DNA of 64,000 nt from Sphingomonas aerophila (lineage in GTDB: Bacteria; Pseudomonadota; Alphaproteobacteria; Sphingomonadales; Sphingomonadaceae), in contig NZ_JACIJK010000012.1 of the NCBI RefSeq assembly GCF_014199305.1, positions 43,823 to 107,822 on the forward strand. The letters are read 5' to 3'. The position numbers were made by a program, and so were the translations under genes. The stretch's first letter is position 1. Every line of letters begins with the position of its first letter. Below the pieces are notes generated by a model. It ran no database searches, was not told where the DNA came from, and worked only from the letters and a program-made list of their open reading frames with translations. Below are positions 18,713 through 26,169 of this stretch, piece by piece.

Positions 18713-19348
18713 ATGACTGCCACACAAATTTGGAGTGTTGGACACTCGACGCTTAGTTACGAGGCGTTCCTAGAGCGCCTACGAACTGCCCAGATTACCG
18801 CTATAGCGGATGTGCGGAGCGCCCCGTACTCACGGGCGTTTCCTCATTTCAACCGCGAATCACTTAAGGCGGCTTTGGCGACTGATAACATCGCGTACGT
18901 TTTCCTGGGCAAGGAATTAGGAGGCCGCCCCTCCTCTGACGATCTGTTTACTGACGGGGTAGCCGATTACGAGAAGATGGCGCGTGTTCCCGCCTTTGCG
19001 CTCGGGCTGGAAAGAGTCTTCCAAGGCGCAAAAACATATAACATCGCAATGATGTGTTCCGAGAAAAATCCACTTGACTGCCATCGGTGCCTTCTGGTCG
19101 GACGGTCGCTTGTCGAGATCGGGGCGGAAGTGCTTCATGTTCTCTCGGAAAGCCGGACGGTAGGTCATGAGTGGATCGAGGATCAACTTCTGGACATGGC
19201 CGATAAGTCGCACGCGGATATGTTCGCCCCCCGTTCTGAGCTATTGATTGACGCGTATAGGGCGCGAGCGAGGAAGGTGGCGTACTCAAAGTTAGCTTCT
19301 CATCCGAGTAAATCGTTAGGAGGTCAGAGTCGAGATGCCGGGAGCTAA
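18713..19348 (+). CDS. DUF488 family protein (first of two)
   Basis: A 211-residue member of DUF488, recognised by IWSVGHSTLSYEAF, the ADVRSAPYSR segment and the late Cys-His motif MMCSEKNPLDCHRCLL. Proteins of this family are small alpha/beta proteins whose conserved Cys, His and Arg suggest a catalytic pocket; the biochemical activity is not established. The gene is 13 bases after the dual-OB gene and its 3' end overlaps the second DUF488 gene by 14 bases, so both are translated from the same message. Its place behind a Res/Mod pair argues for a defence or DNA-modification role. Confidence 0.85.
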   Translation: MTATQIWSVGHSTLSYEAFLERLRTAQITAIADVRSAPYSRAFPHFNRESLKAALATDNIAYVFLGKELGGRPSSDDLFTDGVADYEKMARVPAFALGLERVFQGAKTYNIAMMCSEKNPLDCHRCLLVGRSLVEIGAEVLHVLSESRTVGHEWIEDQLLDMADKSHADMFAPRSELLIDAYRARARKVAYSKLASHPSKSLGGQSRDAGS

Positions 19349-19781
19349 CGTAACAACAATAGGGTTCACGAAGTCCAACGCGGAGCGGTTTTTCGAGCGG
19401 TTACTGGCTGCTGGAGTCCGGACGGTCGTAGACGTGCGTCTGCACAACACCTCGCAGCTTGCAGGATTCGCTAAGTCTGACGACTTGGCATACTTTCTCA
19501 AAAAAATCGGAGGTATCAGATACGTTCATCAGCCGCTTCTTGCGCCGACAGACGGGATGCTTAAGGCCTTCAAAAAGATGAAGGGAGACTGGCAGGTCTA
19601 TGAGGGGCAGTTTTTAGACCTTATGAGCAGTCGAAAGATTGAAAGCAAGTTCAAGCCAAGCATGTTTGATGGCGCTTGCCTCTTGTGTTCAGAGGACACG
19701 CCCCATCATTGTCATCGGAGGTTGGTAGTAGAGTATCTCAATGATCGCTGGGGAAACGAACTGAGCGTCCGTCATTTATGA
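19335..19781 (+). CDS. DUF488 family protein (second, short form)
   Basis: A 148-residue DUF488 protein with TIGFTKSNAERFFERL at the start, the VVDVRLHNTSQLAGF segment and the motif LLCSEDTPHHCHRRL. It is only distantly similar to the preceding DUF488 protein and lacks that protein's C-terminal extension, so this is a pair of divergent forms rather than a recent duplication. The ATG is preceded by AGGAGG and overlaps the upstream coding end by 14 bases. It is the last gene of the operon; the convergent sequence immediately after is a transposase/integrase remnant. Confidence 0.85.
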   Translation: MPGANVTTIGFTKSNAERFFERLLAAGVRTVVDVRLHNTSQLAGFAKSDDLAYFLKKIGGIRYVHQPLLAPTDGMLKAFKKMKGDWQVYEGQFLDLMSSRKIESKFKPSMFDGACLLCSEDTPHHCHRRLVVEYLNDRWGNELSVRHL

Positions 19782-20077
19782 GCGCCGGGTTTGTGGAACG
19801 CGCGGTTGCAGCAGGCCTCGATCAGGGATCCTATCAGATCGCAAACCTCCCTCATCGCTGCGTCGTTCAAGTGCGTATAGCGAGCCGTTGAGACGACCTT
19901 GAGCATCCGGATCATCAACTCCGGCTCGATCGAGGGGCGACCGGTCTCACTGTAGAAGGGCTTCAGCTCCTCGCGGATGTCCGACAGGTCCACGAACCGA
20001 TCGATCGAGCGAAGCAGATGGTCGGCCGGGACATGCCGCTCCAGGCTGACGCTGTAGAACAGCGCCTCCTGCGCCAC
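19772..20077 (-). pseudogene. Transposase N-terminus fused to integrase C-terminus (remnant)
   Basis: The first about 62 residues (LLRSIDRFVDLSDIREELKP, FYSETGRPSIEPELMIRMLK) are the N-terminal domain of an IS5/IS1182-type DDE transposase. After RMLKV the frame continues as STARYTHLNDAAMREVCDLI, which matches the last segment of tyrosine integrases, including the Tyr of the ARYTH motif. The join lies near base 19,893. Neither enzyme is functional. The most economical reading is an insertion sequence that landed in an older integrase gene, followed by deletion. It marks the boundary between the defence operon and the replication module. Confidence 0.65.
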
Positions 20078-20599
20078 CCGTCCGCTCGCCCATCATCGGC
20101 CCGTCTCCGGTCGCCTCGAGACGATTGAATCAGACCACCGACACTACTGCAAGCCAGCCCTTTTCAACACAATCGCCTCCAATTCGATCGTTCGCGCGTG
20201 CCAACGCCAGAGCAATGACGATCAAACCTCCCAATTAAGTCGAGTGGGTTGATCCCGGTCTGCTCGCCTTCGACCCTTAATCAGTTTCGCTCAGCTAGTC
20301 ACGGCCAGGCCGTCCTGTTCCGGTCACCATGGACGAGGTCGGTCCATTAGCGCCGTGCGTTTCTCGCCAGTCAGGGTAACCGGATTGAACCCCATCCTCT
20401 CGCTCTCTGGTTCGGTAGGCGAGGACGCGGGTAGTCTGTGCCGGAATCCACAGACTCGCGTCACTTCGGCCGTGTTTCAGACACCACCAACTACCCCATC
20501 GGCAACCCCATCATGGGGGCACCGTACCCCATCGGCTGATGGACGGAATTCGCCTCACGACAAATGGGCAGGGCAGCCGCTTAGCCACCCTGCCCAACA
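20078..20599. other. 520 bp without a recognisable gene
   Basis: No open frame on either strand shows family motifs. It lies between the transposase remnant and the 3' end of the DUF3987 gene and may be the remains of the rest of the insertion sequence, but no terminal inverted repeats could be identified. Confidence 0.45.
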
Positions 20600-22150
20600 T
20601 CAATGCACCGTCTTCTTCATCGCCCTTGGATTCGCGGTATAAAGAAGCTTCGGTTTTCCGCCAGTCAGTACACGCTCCACGCTTAGCCAATCGTAGTCGA
20701 CAAGGATTTGCAGCCCTCGTTCGACCTGTTCGCGGTCCTTCAAACCGGACCAACAACTTCGGTAGATGTCGCGGGAGGTGAAGTTTGCTGGAAGCTCATC
20801 CCTGCGAACGCGGGCCATGATCTTGTGAGCAATGTCAGTATTGTCGGTTTCCAAAGCTGCATAGATGCGCCGAGCATGGCTCTTCAAGTACATGGTCCAA
20901 AGCTCGGCCATGACCCAAGCGGACGTAGTCACAGGCCCCACTCCGCCAGAGGCGAGATGGCATACGAGGGCAAGCCGTGGCGCCAGACCACGGTACTTGG
21001 ACAGATGGCCCCTGAAAGGGTCCGCGATGTCCAGCTCTGCTACCTGTGCCTCCAGTTTCGCACGCCAGCGGTCGAACTGCTCCAGTGCCTCGGGTGAAAA
21101 CCGCAGGAACGGAATGGCGCCGCTGCCGTCATTCGCGTTGCTCTGTGCCTCTGCCCACTCTGGTGACAGGCTATGGAGTGCGCGAAAGCATGCCATTGCC
21201 TCGTCCCGCGCAGCCTCGTTCGCCGCACGATCGTTGTTCGTCCAGGCTACACTGAAGTCTGGCCAGACGAGCAGCTGGAGGCGCTGCACAAGCCCATCGT
21301 CATGCTGCTTCAGCGAGGACCGCATGTACGATAGCAGCCGGCTGGGTTGCGTGGTGCCATACAGCGACAGGTTTACCGCTTCGATGCGAATGGTGCCGCG
21401 GATGATCCGATCAACAGTGTAACCGTCCAGACCTCCCCACCCGGTCATGAGGAACCCGCGTCCACTGGCTCTTTCTTCCTGGTCCAGATCAGTGAACATG
21501 GTGAGGAGTTCATCACGATGGATCAGCAAACCGTCCGGGTTGTCCCGACACAGCTCGCCTAGCTTCTCGGGCGTGGCATCGTTGGTGATGTACCTGATCT
21601 GGCGTGGTGGCGTTGGTTCCTCCAGTTCCCGCAGGATGTCGAGCGCACTGAAGCGTGCGAACGTCGGATCTTCCGCATCCTTGAGAATGCTGGACGCCGC
21701 CCGCTTCGCTTCGCGTTCCTGCATCTCGTAAAGCTGCTGCAATGGCTTTAGCTCTTCCAGAGCGGCCTCGTTGCGCACGGCCGCTTCTCGTTCGAACAAA
21801 TGCAGGGCGGCGAAGGCTTCCCGCGTAGCAGGCGACTTGAGGGTCCCGGGGGGGCCAGTAATGGCCCCCCACAGGTTTGCGGCTTCGGTCCAGTTGGTAT
21901 GCGCCTGAGGGCGAATGCCAATGCGCCTGCCGATGAGCGATGCCGCCGCGATCATCGCCGGGATGGCAACGAAGTCGACTGGCACGTTCATGCGTTCAGC
22001 GATGTCGACCACCCACCGGCGTAAACCGGTGGGGAGCATCTCATCGTCGAACGGGTCAACAGCCAACAGAGTCGATGGAAGTGGAACGGGTTCAGCCCAT
22101 GCCATCTCCGCTGTCACTGGCTGTGCCGTTGTCCCCAATACCTCCATCAT
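20600..22150 (-). CDS. DUF3987 domain ATPase of mobile element
   Basis: A 516-residue DUF3987 protein. Residues about 60-95 contain WGAITGPPGTLKSPA, a P-loop-like GxPGxxKS motif, and about 195-215 contain LLIHRDELLTMF, a Walker B-like segment. These proteins accompany primases in phages, satellites and integrative elements and are thought to act as replication helicases or initiators. Here the start overlaps the stop of the primase gene by four bases, so the pair is translationally coupled and probably forms one replication module. The C-terminal third (RDIYRSCWSGLKDREQVERG) looks like a winged-helix segment. Helicase activity is inference. Confidence 0.8.
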   Translation of the reverse strand: MMEVLGTTAQPVTAEMAWAEPVPLPSTLLAVDPFDDEMLPTGLRRWVVDIAERMNVPVDFVAIPAMIAAASLIGRRIGIRPQAHTNWTEAANLWGAITGPPGTLKSPATREAFAALHLFEREAAVRNEAALEELKPLQQLYEMQEREAKRAASSILKDAEDPTFARFSALDILRELEEPTPPRQIRYITNDATPEKLGELCRDNPDGLLIHRDELLTMFTDLDQEERASGRGFLMTGWGGLDGYTVDRIIRGTIRIEAVNLSLYGTTQPSRLLSYMRSSLKQHDDGLVQRLQLLVWPDFSVAWTNNDRAANEAARDEAMACFRALHSLSPEWAEAQSNANDGSGAIPFLRFSPEALEQFDRWRAKLEAQVAELDIADPFRGHLSKYRGLAPRLALVCHLASGGVGPVTTSAWVMAELWTMYLKSHARRIYAALETDNTDIAHKIMARVRRDELPANFTSRDIYRSCWSGLKDREQVERGLQILVDYDWLSVERVLTGGKPKLLYTANPRAMKKTVH

Positions 22151-23130
22151 GCCCCCGACTCCTCGCCCGGGTCTGCTTCCGGCGAAACAGGCGATGCCAG
22201 ATGATGCAACAGGAACTCGTTGTAGTCCTTGAACTCATCGGGAAGCCGGTTGAGGTGGACGAACACGCCTTGCTTGGTGAACTTGACTCCTGCTCGCAGC
22301 GCGGCGCTCCGACCCGCGAAATCGTTGTCGGGCACAATCCGGACGTTTGTGGTTGTGGCAGGCAGCTTAACTGCTTCCATCATCCCGGCTCCAGCCGCGA
22401 CCCAGACGGGGGCGTCACCCTGAAGCCGAAGCAAACTCAGCCCGTCTTCCAGGCCCTCACACAGGTAAATCGCGCCAAGATCATCCTCGTCCCCGCCCGA
22501 TGACAAACGGATTGCGCCGCCGCGGATGGTGCCCAATGATCGCTTCGCATCAACGCACAGCTTTTCACCTTCTTCAGTCAAGTAGGTCCGCTGGATGCCA
22601 GTGATCTCTCCCCGGACATCGCGAACGGCCGCAACAAGGGCAGGGTGCAATGCTTCAGAGCCGTCGAACTTCAACTTGGCAAAGCGGAGATTGGGTTGAA
22701 GGGCGATCCTGCTCAAAGGGATGCCGCGCCTTGCGAGGTACACGTCAGCCGGCGTGCCTACAATGGAGGTTGCGGCGTTCCAGATGCGTCGTGCGTCCTC
22801 CGCCTTGGAATTCGGCTGCGCAGGATTTGGTACCTTGCGGATGGCGATGTTGCTATTGCCCTCGAGGAGGTCGCAAGCGTCGGTAAAGTTCATGTTTTCA
22901 ATCCTCTGAATAAAGTCGATCACGTCGCCGCCAGCTTGGCAGCCAAAGCAATGAAACGTCCCTTTCTCGTCATTGACGTAGAAGCTGGGCGTGTTGTCGT
23001 TGTGAAAAGGGCAGCGGCCGCGTAGCTCACGACCGGCCCGACTAAGCTCAGTGTAGTTGCTCGCTACGGTGCTGAGCGGGATGTTAGCCTTGATGGCGCT
23101 GGCCCGATCCGAGGTGTGGAAGGCGGCCAT
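22147..23130 (-). CDS. CHC2 zinc-finger/Toprim primase
   Basis: A 327-residue DnaG-like primase that makes RNA primers for element replication. The N-terminal zinc-binding domain is intact: RCPFHNDNTPSFYV and GTFHCFGCQAGGDVIDFI give the Cys-His-Cys-Cys set. The C-terminal Toprim domain shows YLCEGLEDGLSLL (catalytic Glu) and IVPDNDFAGRSAA (DxD). It begins one base into the stop codon of the upstream AlpA-type gene (TAATG) and overlaps DUF3987 downstream by four bases, so alpA, primase and DUF3987 form one tight operon. It is shorter than chromosomal DnaG and lacks a DnaB-interaction domain, as is usual for satellite primases. Confidence 0.88.
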   Translation of the reverse strand: MAAFHTSDRASAIKANIPLSTVASNYTELSRAGRELRGRCPFHNDNTPSFYVNDEKGTFHCFGCQAGGDVIDFIQRIENMNFTDACDLLEGNSNIAIRKVPNPAQPNSKAEDARRIWNAATSIVGTPADVYLARRGIPLSRIALQPNLRFAKLKFDGSEALHPALVAAVRDVRGEITGIQRTYLTEEGEKLCVDAKRSLGTIRGGAIRLSSGGDEDDLGAIYLCEGLEDGLSLLRLQGDAPVWVAAGAGMMEAVKLPATTTNVRIVPDNDFAGRSAALRAGVKFTKQGVFVHLNRLPDEFKDYNEFLLHHLASPVSPEADPGEESGA

Positions 23131-23303
23131 TAAAAAACTACCGACCGCTGGAGCATAGCCTCAATGCTGGGGACCTTAACCAAGGTCCTCGAGCCGATAC
23201 GGATAACGTCAAGGCTTCCGCTGTTGATTAGCTCATACAGCTTGGTGCGGCCGATGCCGATAGCTCGCGCCGCTTCATCTATAGAAACTGAGAACCGTTG
23301 CAT
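23130..23303 (-). CDS. AlpA-type helix-turn-helix regulator (57 residues)
   Basis: A small gene of 57 codons: FSVSIDEAARAIGIGRTKLY, then a wing region ending RTLVKVPSIEAML. This is the MerR/AlpA-type DNA-binding fold used as regulator or excisionase in P4-like elements. It stands at the head of the primase operon; its stop shares a base with the primase start. In P4-like satellites AlpA activates the adjacent integrase or controls excision, which would fit this position between replication genes and integrase. Identity as DNA-binding protein is clear from the motif; the excisionase role is inferred. Confidence 0.8.
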   Translation of the reverse strand: MQRFSVSIDEAARAIGIGRTKLYELINSGSLDVIRIGSRTLVKVPSIEAMLQRSVVF

Positions 23304-23400
23304 TTGATCACCCTTTCGAAACCGGCCGGGATTGGCTCGGTGGTGATCAGATGCTGGCGATGTATTTCGCCGTCTATTTCTGCGGGAATTCCGCGGTCAC

Positions 23401-24129
23401 TTAGCCGCGAAACGGCTTGGGACCGCGTTTTCGCGGGCCGCGTAATTCGCGGACCCTCTCCCGCGAAATGGAGTTCTGCGGAAAGGCGGCTCTGGCTGCA
23501 ATCAAATCAGCCTCTTCTGTGGCGTCGTGATTCGCCGGATCGCTCTTTCGCGCACTCCACCAGCGTTCCAGTTCGGCGCTGGAAACCGGACTTGCCTTTC
23601 GCTGGGGGGGCGCTGGTGACCCTTTCGTGCTCGGCGGGAGTGGCTCGCCATCTCGGGTGAATAGGGCTGTGTGCCACGCCGGTGGCGGGTACTCATCGAA
23701 CGACCCCTCGGCGGGGAAGGTGGATCCTGTCGAGGGGGCCTTGGCTGGCTGTTCTTCGAGCAAAGAAGGCCGGCGACCCTGCTCGATATCTATTTCGGTC
23801 CAGCCTGGAGGATGTCCGACTTGCAGGATTTGCCGAGTGCGTTCGGGTGGCACCATGGACTCCATGTAACCACCCTCGTCGGTGAAGTACCGGAGCTGAT
23901 CGTAAGGCAGCGAGGCTATGTCTGCGTCACTCATGCACATCCGCACTATTCGGAGCGGAAAGGGATGGTGGATCAGGCCTTCCAGGGGATACATTTCGGC
24001 CGGATGAAAGTCGCCGCCGAACTTGGCCTCGGCGTCCTCATCGCGCTCCCGCTTGATCAAACGACGGAGGCGATCCTCGGCCTCGGGGCGACGCCGCTCC
24101 CACCAATCCTGTCGCTTGCTATCAGACAT
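23401..24129 (-). CDS. Hypothetical protein of the island
   Basis: A 242-residue soluble protein I do not recognise. The first 110 residues are acidic/basic with Trp pairs (QDWWERRRPEAEDRLRRL) and a FHPAEMYPLEGLIHHPFPL segment; the middle is Pro/Ser-rich and probably disordered; the C-terminus is strongly basic (RGPRKRGPKPF). There is no signal peptide or membrane segment. It lies between alpA and the integrase on the same strand, 25 bases before the integrase stop. The 3' end contains many TTCGCGG-like repeats (see 23,374-23,480), so part of the coding region may double as a binding site. Confidence 0.65.
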   Translation of the reverse strand: MSDSKRQDWWERRRPEAEDRLRRLIKRERDEDAEAKFGGDFHPAEMYPLEGLIHHPFPLRIVRMCMSDADIASLPYDQLRYFTDEGGYMESMVPPERTRQILQVGHPPGWTEIDIEQGRRPSLLEEQPAKAPSTGSTFPAEGSFDEYPPPAWHTALFTRDGEPLPPSTKGSPAPPQRKASPVSSAELERWWSARKSDPANHDATEEADLIAARAAFPQNSISRERVRELRGPRKRGPKPFRG

Positions 24130-24153
24130 CGCCGCGGTCTCGTTTCAGGCAAT

Positions 24154-25419
24154 CTACGCTGCTGACCTCGCCACGCCATGCGCCAGGTCGGGAGCCGCGC
24201 TCCGTGACGTATTGTCAGCATTGTCAGTTGCCACCACCTCCTCTGTTGCTTCGTTTTCGCCGAGTAGGAAGCTACCCCACATGCTCATGAGAACCCGTCG
24301 CTTTTCGAGATAATTGGTCCGGCGGTAGGCCGCCTCTACCCTATTCTGGACGGTGTGCGCCAGAGCGGCCTCGACGACATCACCGGCGACATCGGTCTGC
24401 TCGGCTGCCCAGTCGCGGAAGGTTGAGCGGAACCCATGGACCGTGATCTCATCACCAAAGCCGTCGCGCAGCACCTTGGTCAGTGTCATGTCCGAAAGCG
24501 GCTTGTTCGCTTTGCCCGGGAAGAGTGGTTGGTCGGGGTTGTCGCCGTATGCTGCCTTCAGCTTTTCCAGAATGGCGATCGCCGCAGGCCGGAGTGGGAC
24601 AATGTGCATTTTGCCCGCTTTCATCCGGTCGCCGGGAATAGTCCATAACTGCTGGTCTAAATCGATTTCGCGCCAGCAAGCGCCCCTGACCTCTCCGGAC
24701 CGAGCGGCGGTGAGGATCAGGAAGCGCAATGCCTGTCGGCCTACCGTGTCGGTCTCTGCCAGCTTCGCCATCATCGCTGGTGCCTGATCATAGGGCAGGG
24801 CGGCGAAGTGGTTGTCCTTCTTGGGCTGGCGAGGCAGGCCTTTGGTCACCGACCGCATTGGTGCTTCCGATTTGCGGTAGCCCTTGGCGTAGGCCCAATC
24901 GAGAGTCGCGCCGATCCGCTGTTTCACCCGGCTGGCGGTCTCCGGCTTGCTCAGCCAAATCTCGGCAAGCAGGTCGCGGATGGCTGGTCCCTCAATCTGG
25001 TCGACCGGCATGTCGCCGATGGTGGGATAGGCATAGGCCTGCAGTGATGAGATCCACTGGGCCTTGTGCTTCTCGTTCTTCCAACCGCCCTTGTGCTCCT
25101 TGTGAGCCTGTTCAGCCGCTTCACGGAATGTGGGAACCGTCGGGGCAGGGGCCTTGGCGGCGCGCTTGGCTGCCACTGGATCAGTTCCGCTGCGATATTG
25201 TCGGCGTAGCTCGTCAGCCTTCTCGCGGGCATCAGCAAGGGACACGTCATTGAAAGAGCCAAGGCCGAAGTCGCGACGCTTTCCGTCAACCTGGCTGCGA
25301 AGAACCCATGACTTGGAGCCGTTCTCCTTGATGTACAGGACCAGCCCGTTCCCGTCGCTGTGCCGACCCGGCTCCTTCAGTGCCTTCGCTTTCAACGCTG
25401 TCAGCTTGCCGGTCGCCAT
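24154..25419 (-). CDS. Tyrosine-type integrase (P4-like) of the tRNA-Ser island
   Basis: A 421-residue site-specific recombinase. The N-terminal DUF4102 arm-binding domain (RHSDGNGLVLYIKENGSKSW, and RRDFGLGSFNDVSLADARE) is followed by a SAM-like core-binding domain and the catalytic domain with Arg in TAARSGEVRGACW, HGFRSTFRDW (HxxR), an ALAHT His and the nucleophile Tyr in RRTNYLEKR. All catalytic residues are present. The ATG at 25419 is chosen because it has AGGTGAG in front and starts with the usual MATGKLTALKAKAL; in-frame sequence upstream has no similarity. The start faces the right repeat (attR) about 150 bases away, as expected for an integrase next to its att site. Confidence 0.95.
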   Translation of the reverse strand: MATGKLTALKAKALKEPGRHSDGNGLVLYIKENGSKSWVLRSQVDGKRRDFGLGSFNDVSLADAREKADELRRQYRSGTDPVAAKRAAKAPAPTVPTFREAAEQAHKEHKGGWKNEKHKAQWISSLQAYAYPTIGDMPVDQIEGPAIRDLLAEIWLSKPETASRVKQRIGATLDWAYAKGYRKSEAPMRSVTKGLPRQPKKDNHFAALPYDQAPAMMAKLAETDTVGRQALRFLILTAARSGEVRGACWREIDLDQQLWTIPGDRMKAGKMHIVPLRPAAIAILEKLKAAYGDNPDQPLFPGKANKPLSDMTLTKVLRDGFGDEITVHGFRSTFRDWAAEQTDVAGDVVEAALAHTVQNRVEAAYRRTNYLEKRRVLMSMWGSFLLGENEATEEVVATDNADNTSRSAAPDLAHGVARSAA

Positions 25420-25567
25420 CTCACCTGTTCCCACTATGGTTCCCACTTTATGCGGCGGGTCTGTGGGATCGTCAACGGTCAGCGGCGAACGAGTGGTGGG
25501 GTAAAAGCGTGTTAAAACAACGAGCCTGCGGCGAGCAGCGGCTTTAGGCGGTCGAGAGTTATAAGGA

Positions 25568-25581
25568 CTCCGTCTCCGCCA
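25568..25581 (+). repeat. attR: copy of tRNA-Ser 3' end
   Basis: CTCCGTCTCCGCCA, an exact copy of the last 14 bases of tRNA-Ser at 11,075-11,088. It lies 149 bases upstream of the integrase start. No tRNA body accompanies it. Confidence 0.8.
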
Positions 25582-26169
25582 TCTAGTCTCATCTGAGACA
25601 GGCTTATCGCCAGTGCTCCCCACATATTTGCCTCAGATCCGCGCAAATCCGCCGTTCCTGCGCAGCGTGGGAGCGTGATTTCGTATCGTGGAGAGCCACC
25701 ACGGAGAGAGCGAGGCTGCTAGATCGGCCTTCTTTCTCCGCTCGCCATGCCGGCAGTACGGAACGGCTCTCGCGCGATCCGGAGCCCTGTTCTTGCAGGA
25801 ATAACAGGGCTAATTGCATCATCGCAGTATGGGCCGGATCAGCGCGAGACGCGTAGTTCTCACGCTTAGCCGGTTCGGGAAGCCAAAAACCCGCTTCAGA
25901 TCAGGGTAGGTCTTACGCTGCAACAAATGGATTATTGCTAACAAGGCCTACTTGAAGCAGCCTATTCGCCACCACATCTTCGTGCTCGGAAGCGATATCG
26001 AGGTAGCGTATGGGTGAGGGATGACGAGGTGACCTGCCTCGTGAACAATATGGGCGATGCCGCTGGTCTGTGTAGATCGCGTGCCCACCATCCCTCACCG
26101 AAATAGCCGCAGCCTGACGTAATGACCTGCTGGTCGACTGGCGCGACTGTTTGTTTCCTGGAAATCGTC
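25582..26169. other. 590 bp between island end and next block, no clear gene
   Basis: Only short frames are present. A 47-codon minus-strand frame (25,948-26,091) contains HIVHEAGHLVIPHP, an HExxH-like string as in ImmA/IrrE peptidases, but nothing else in it supports a gene. It may be a decayed fragment. Confidence 0.35.

Larger units (their letters stand above)
11075..25581. mobile_element. Integrated island at tRNA-Ser, bounded by 14-bp repeats
   Basis: The element is delimited by the 3' end of tRNA-Ser and an exact copy of its last 14 bases, with a tyrosine integrase whose start lies about 150 bases inside the right copy. Cargo in order: a gene-poor 1.1 kb, a five-gene restriction/defence-type operon, a transposase::integrase remnant, a DUF3987 ATPase, a CHC2/Toprim primase, an AlpA-type regulator, a hypothetical protein and the integrase. 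Genes from 12-20 kb are visibly richer in A and T than the flanking chromosome. The primase-AlpA-integrase set without structural genes resembles P4-type satellites. Ability to excise is untested. Confidence 0.8.

Noticed and set aside
25948..26091. 47-codon minus-strand frame with HIVHEAGHLV, an HExxH-like zinc-protease string
   Set aside because: No ribosome site, no other ImmA/IrrE features and no toxin-antitoxin-type neighbour; at most a fragment.
26122..26169. Upstream ATG for the ParB-methyltransferase (adds 16 residues)
   Set aside because: The extra residues (Cys/Trp-rich) have no family similarity; the ATG at 26170 fits the usual start.
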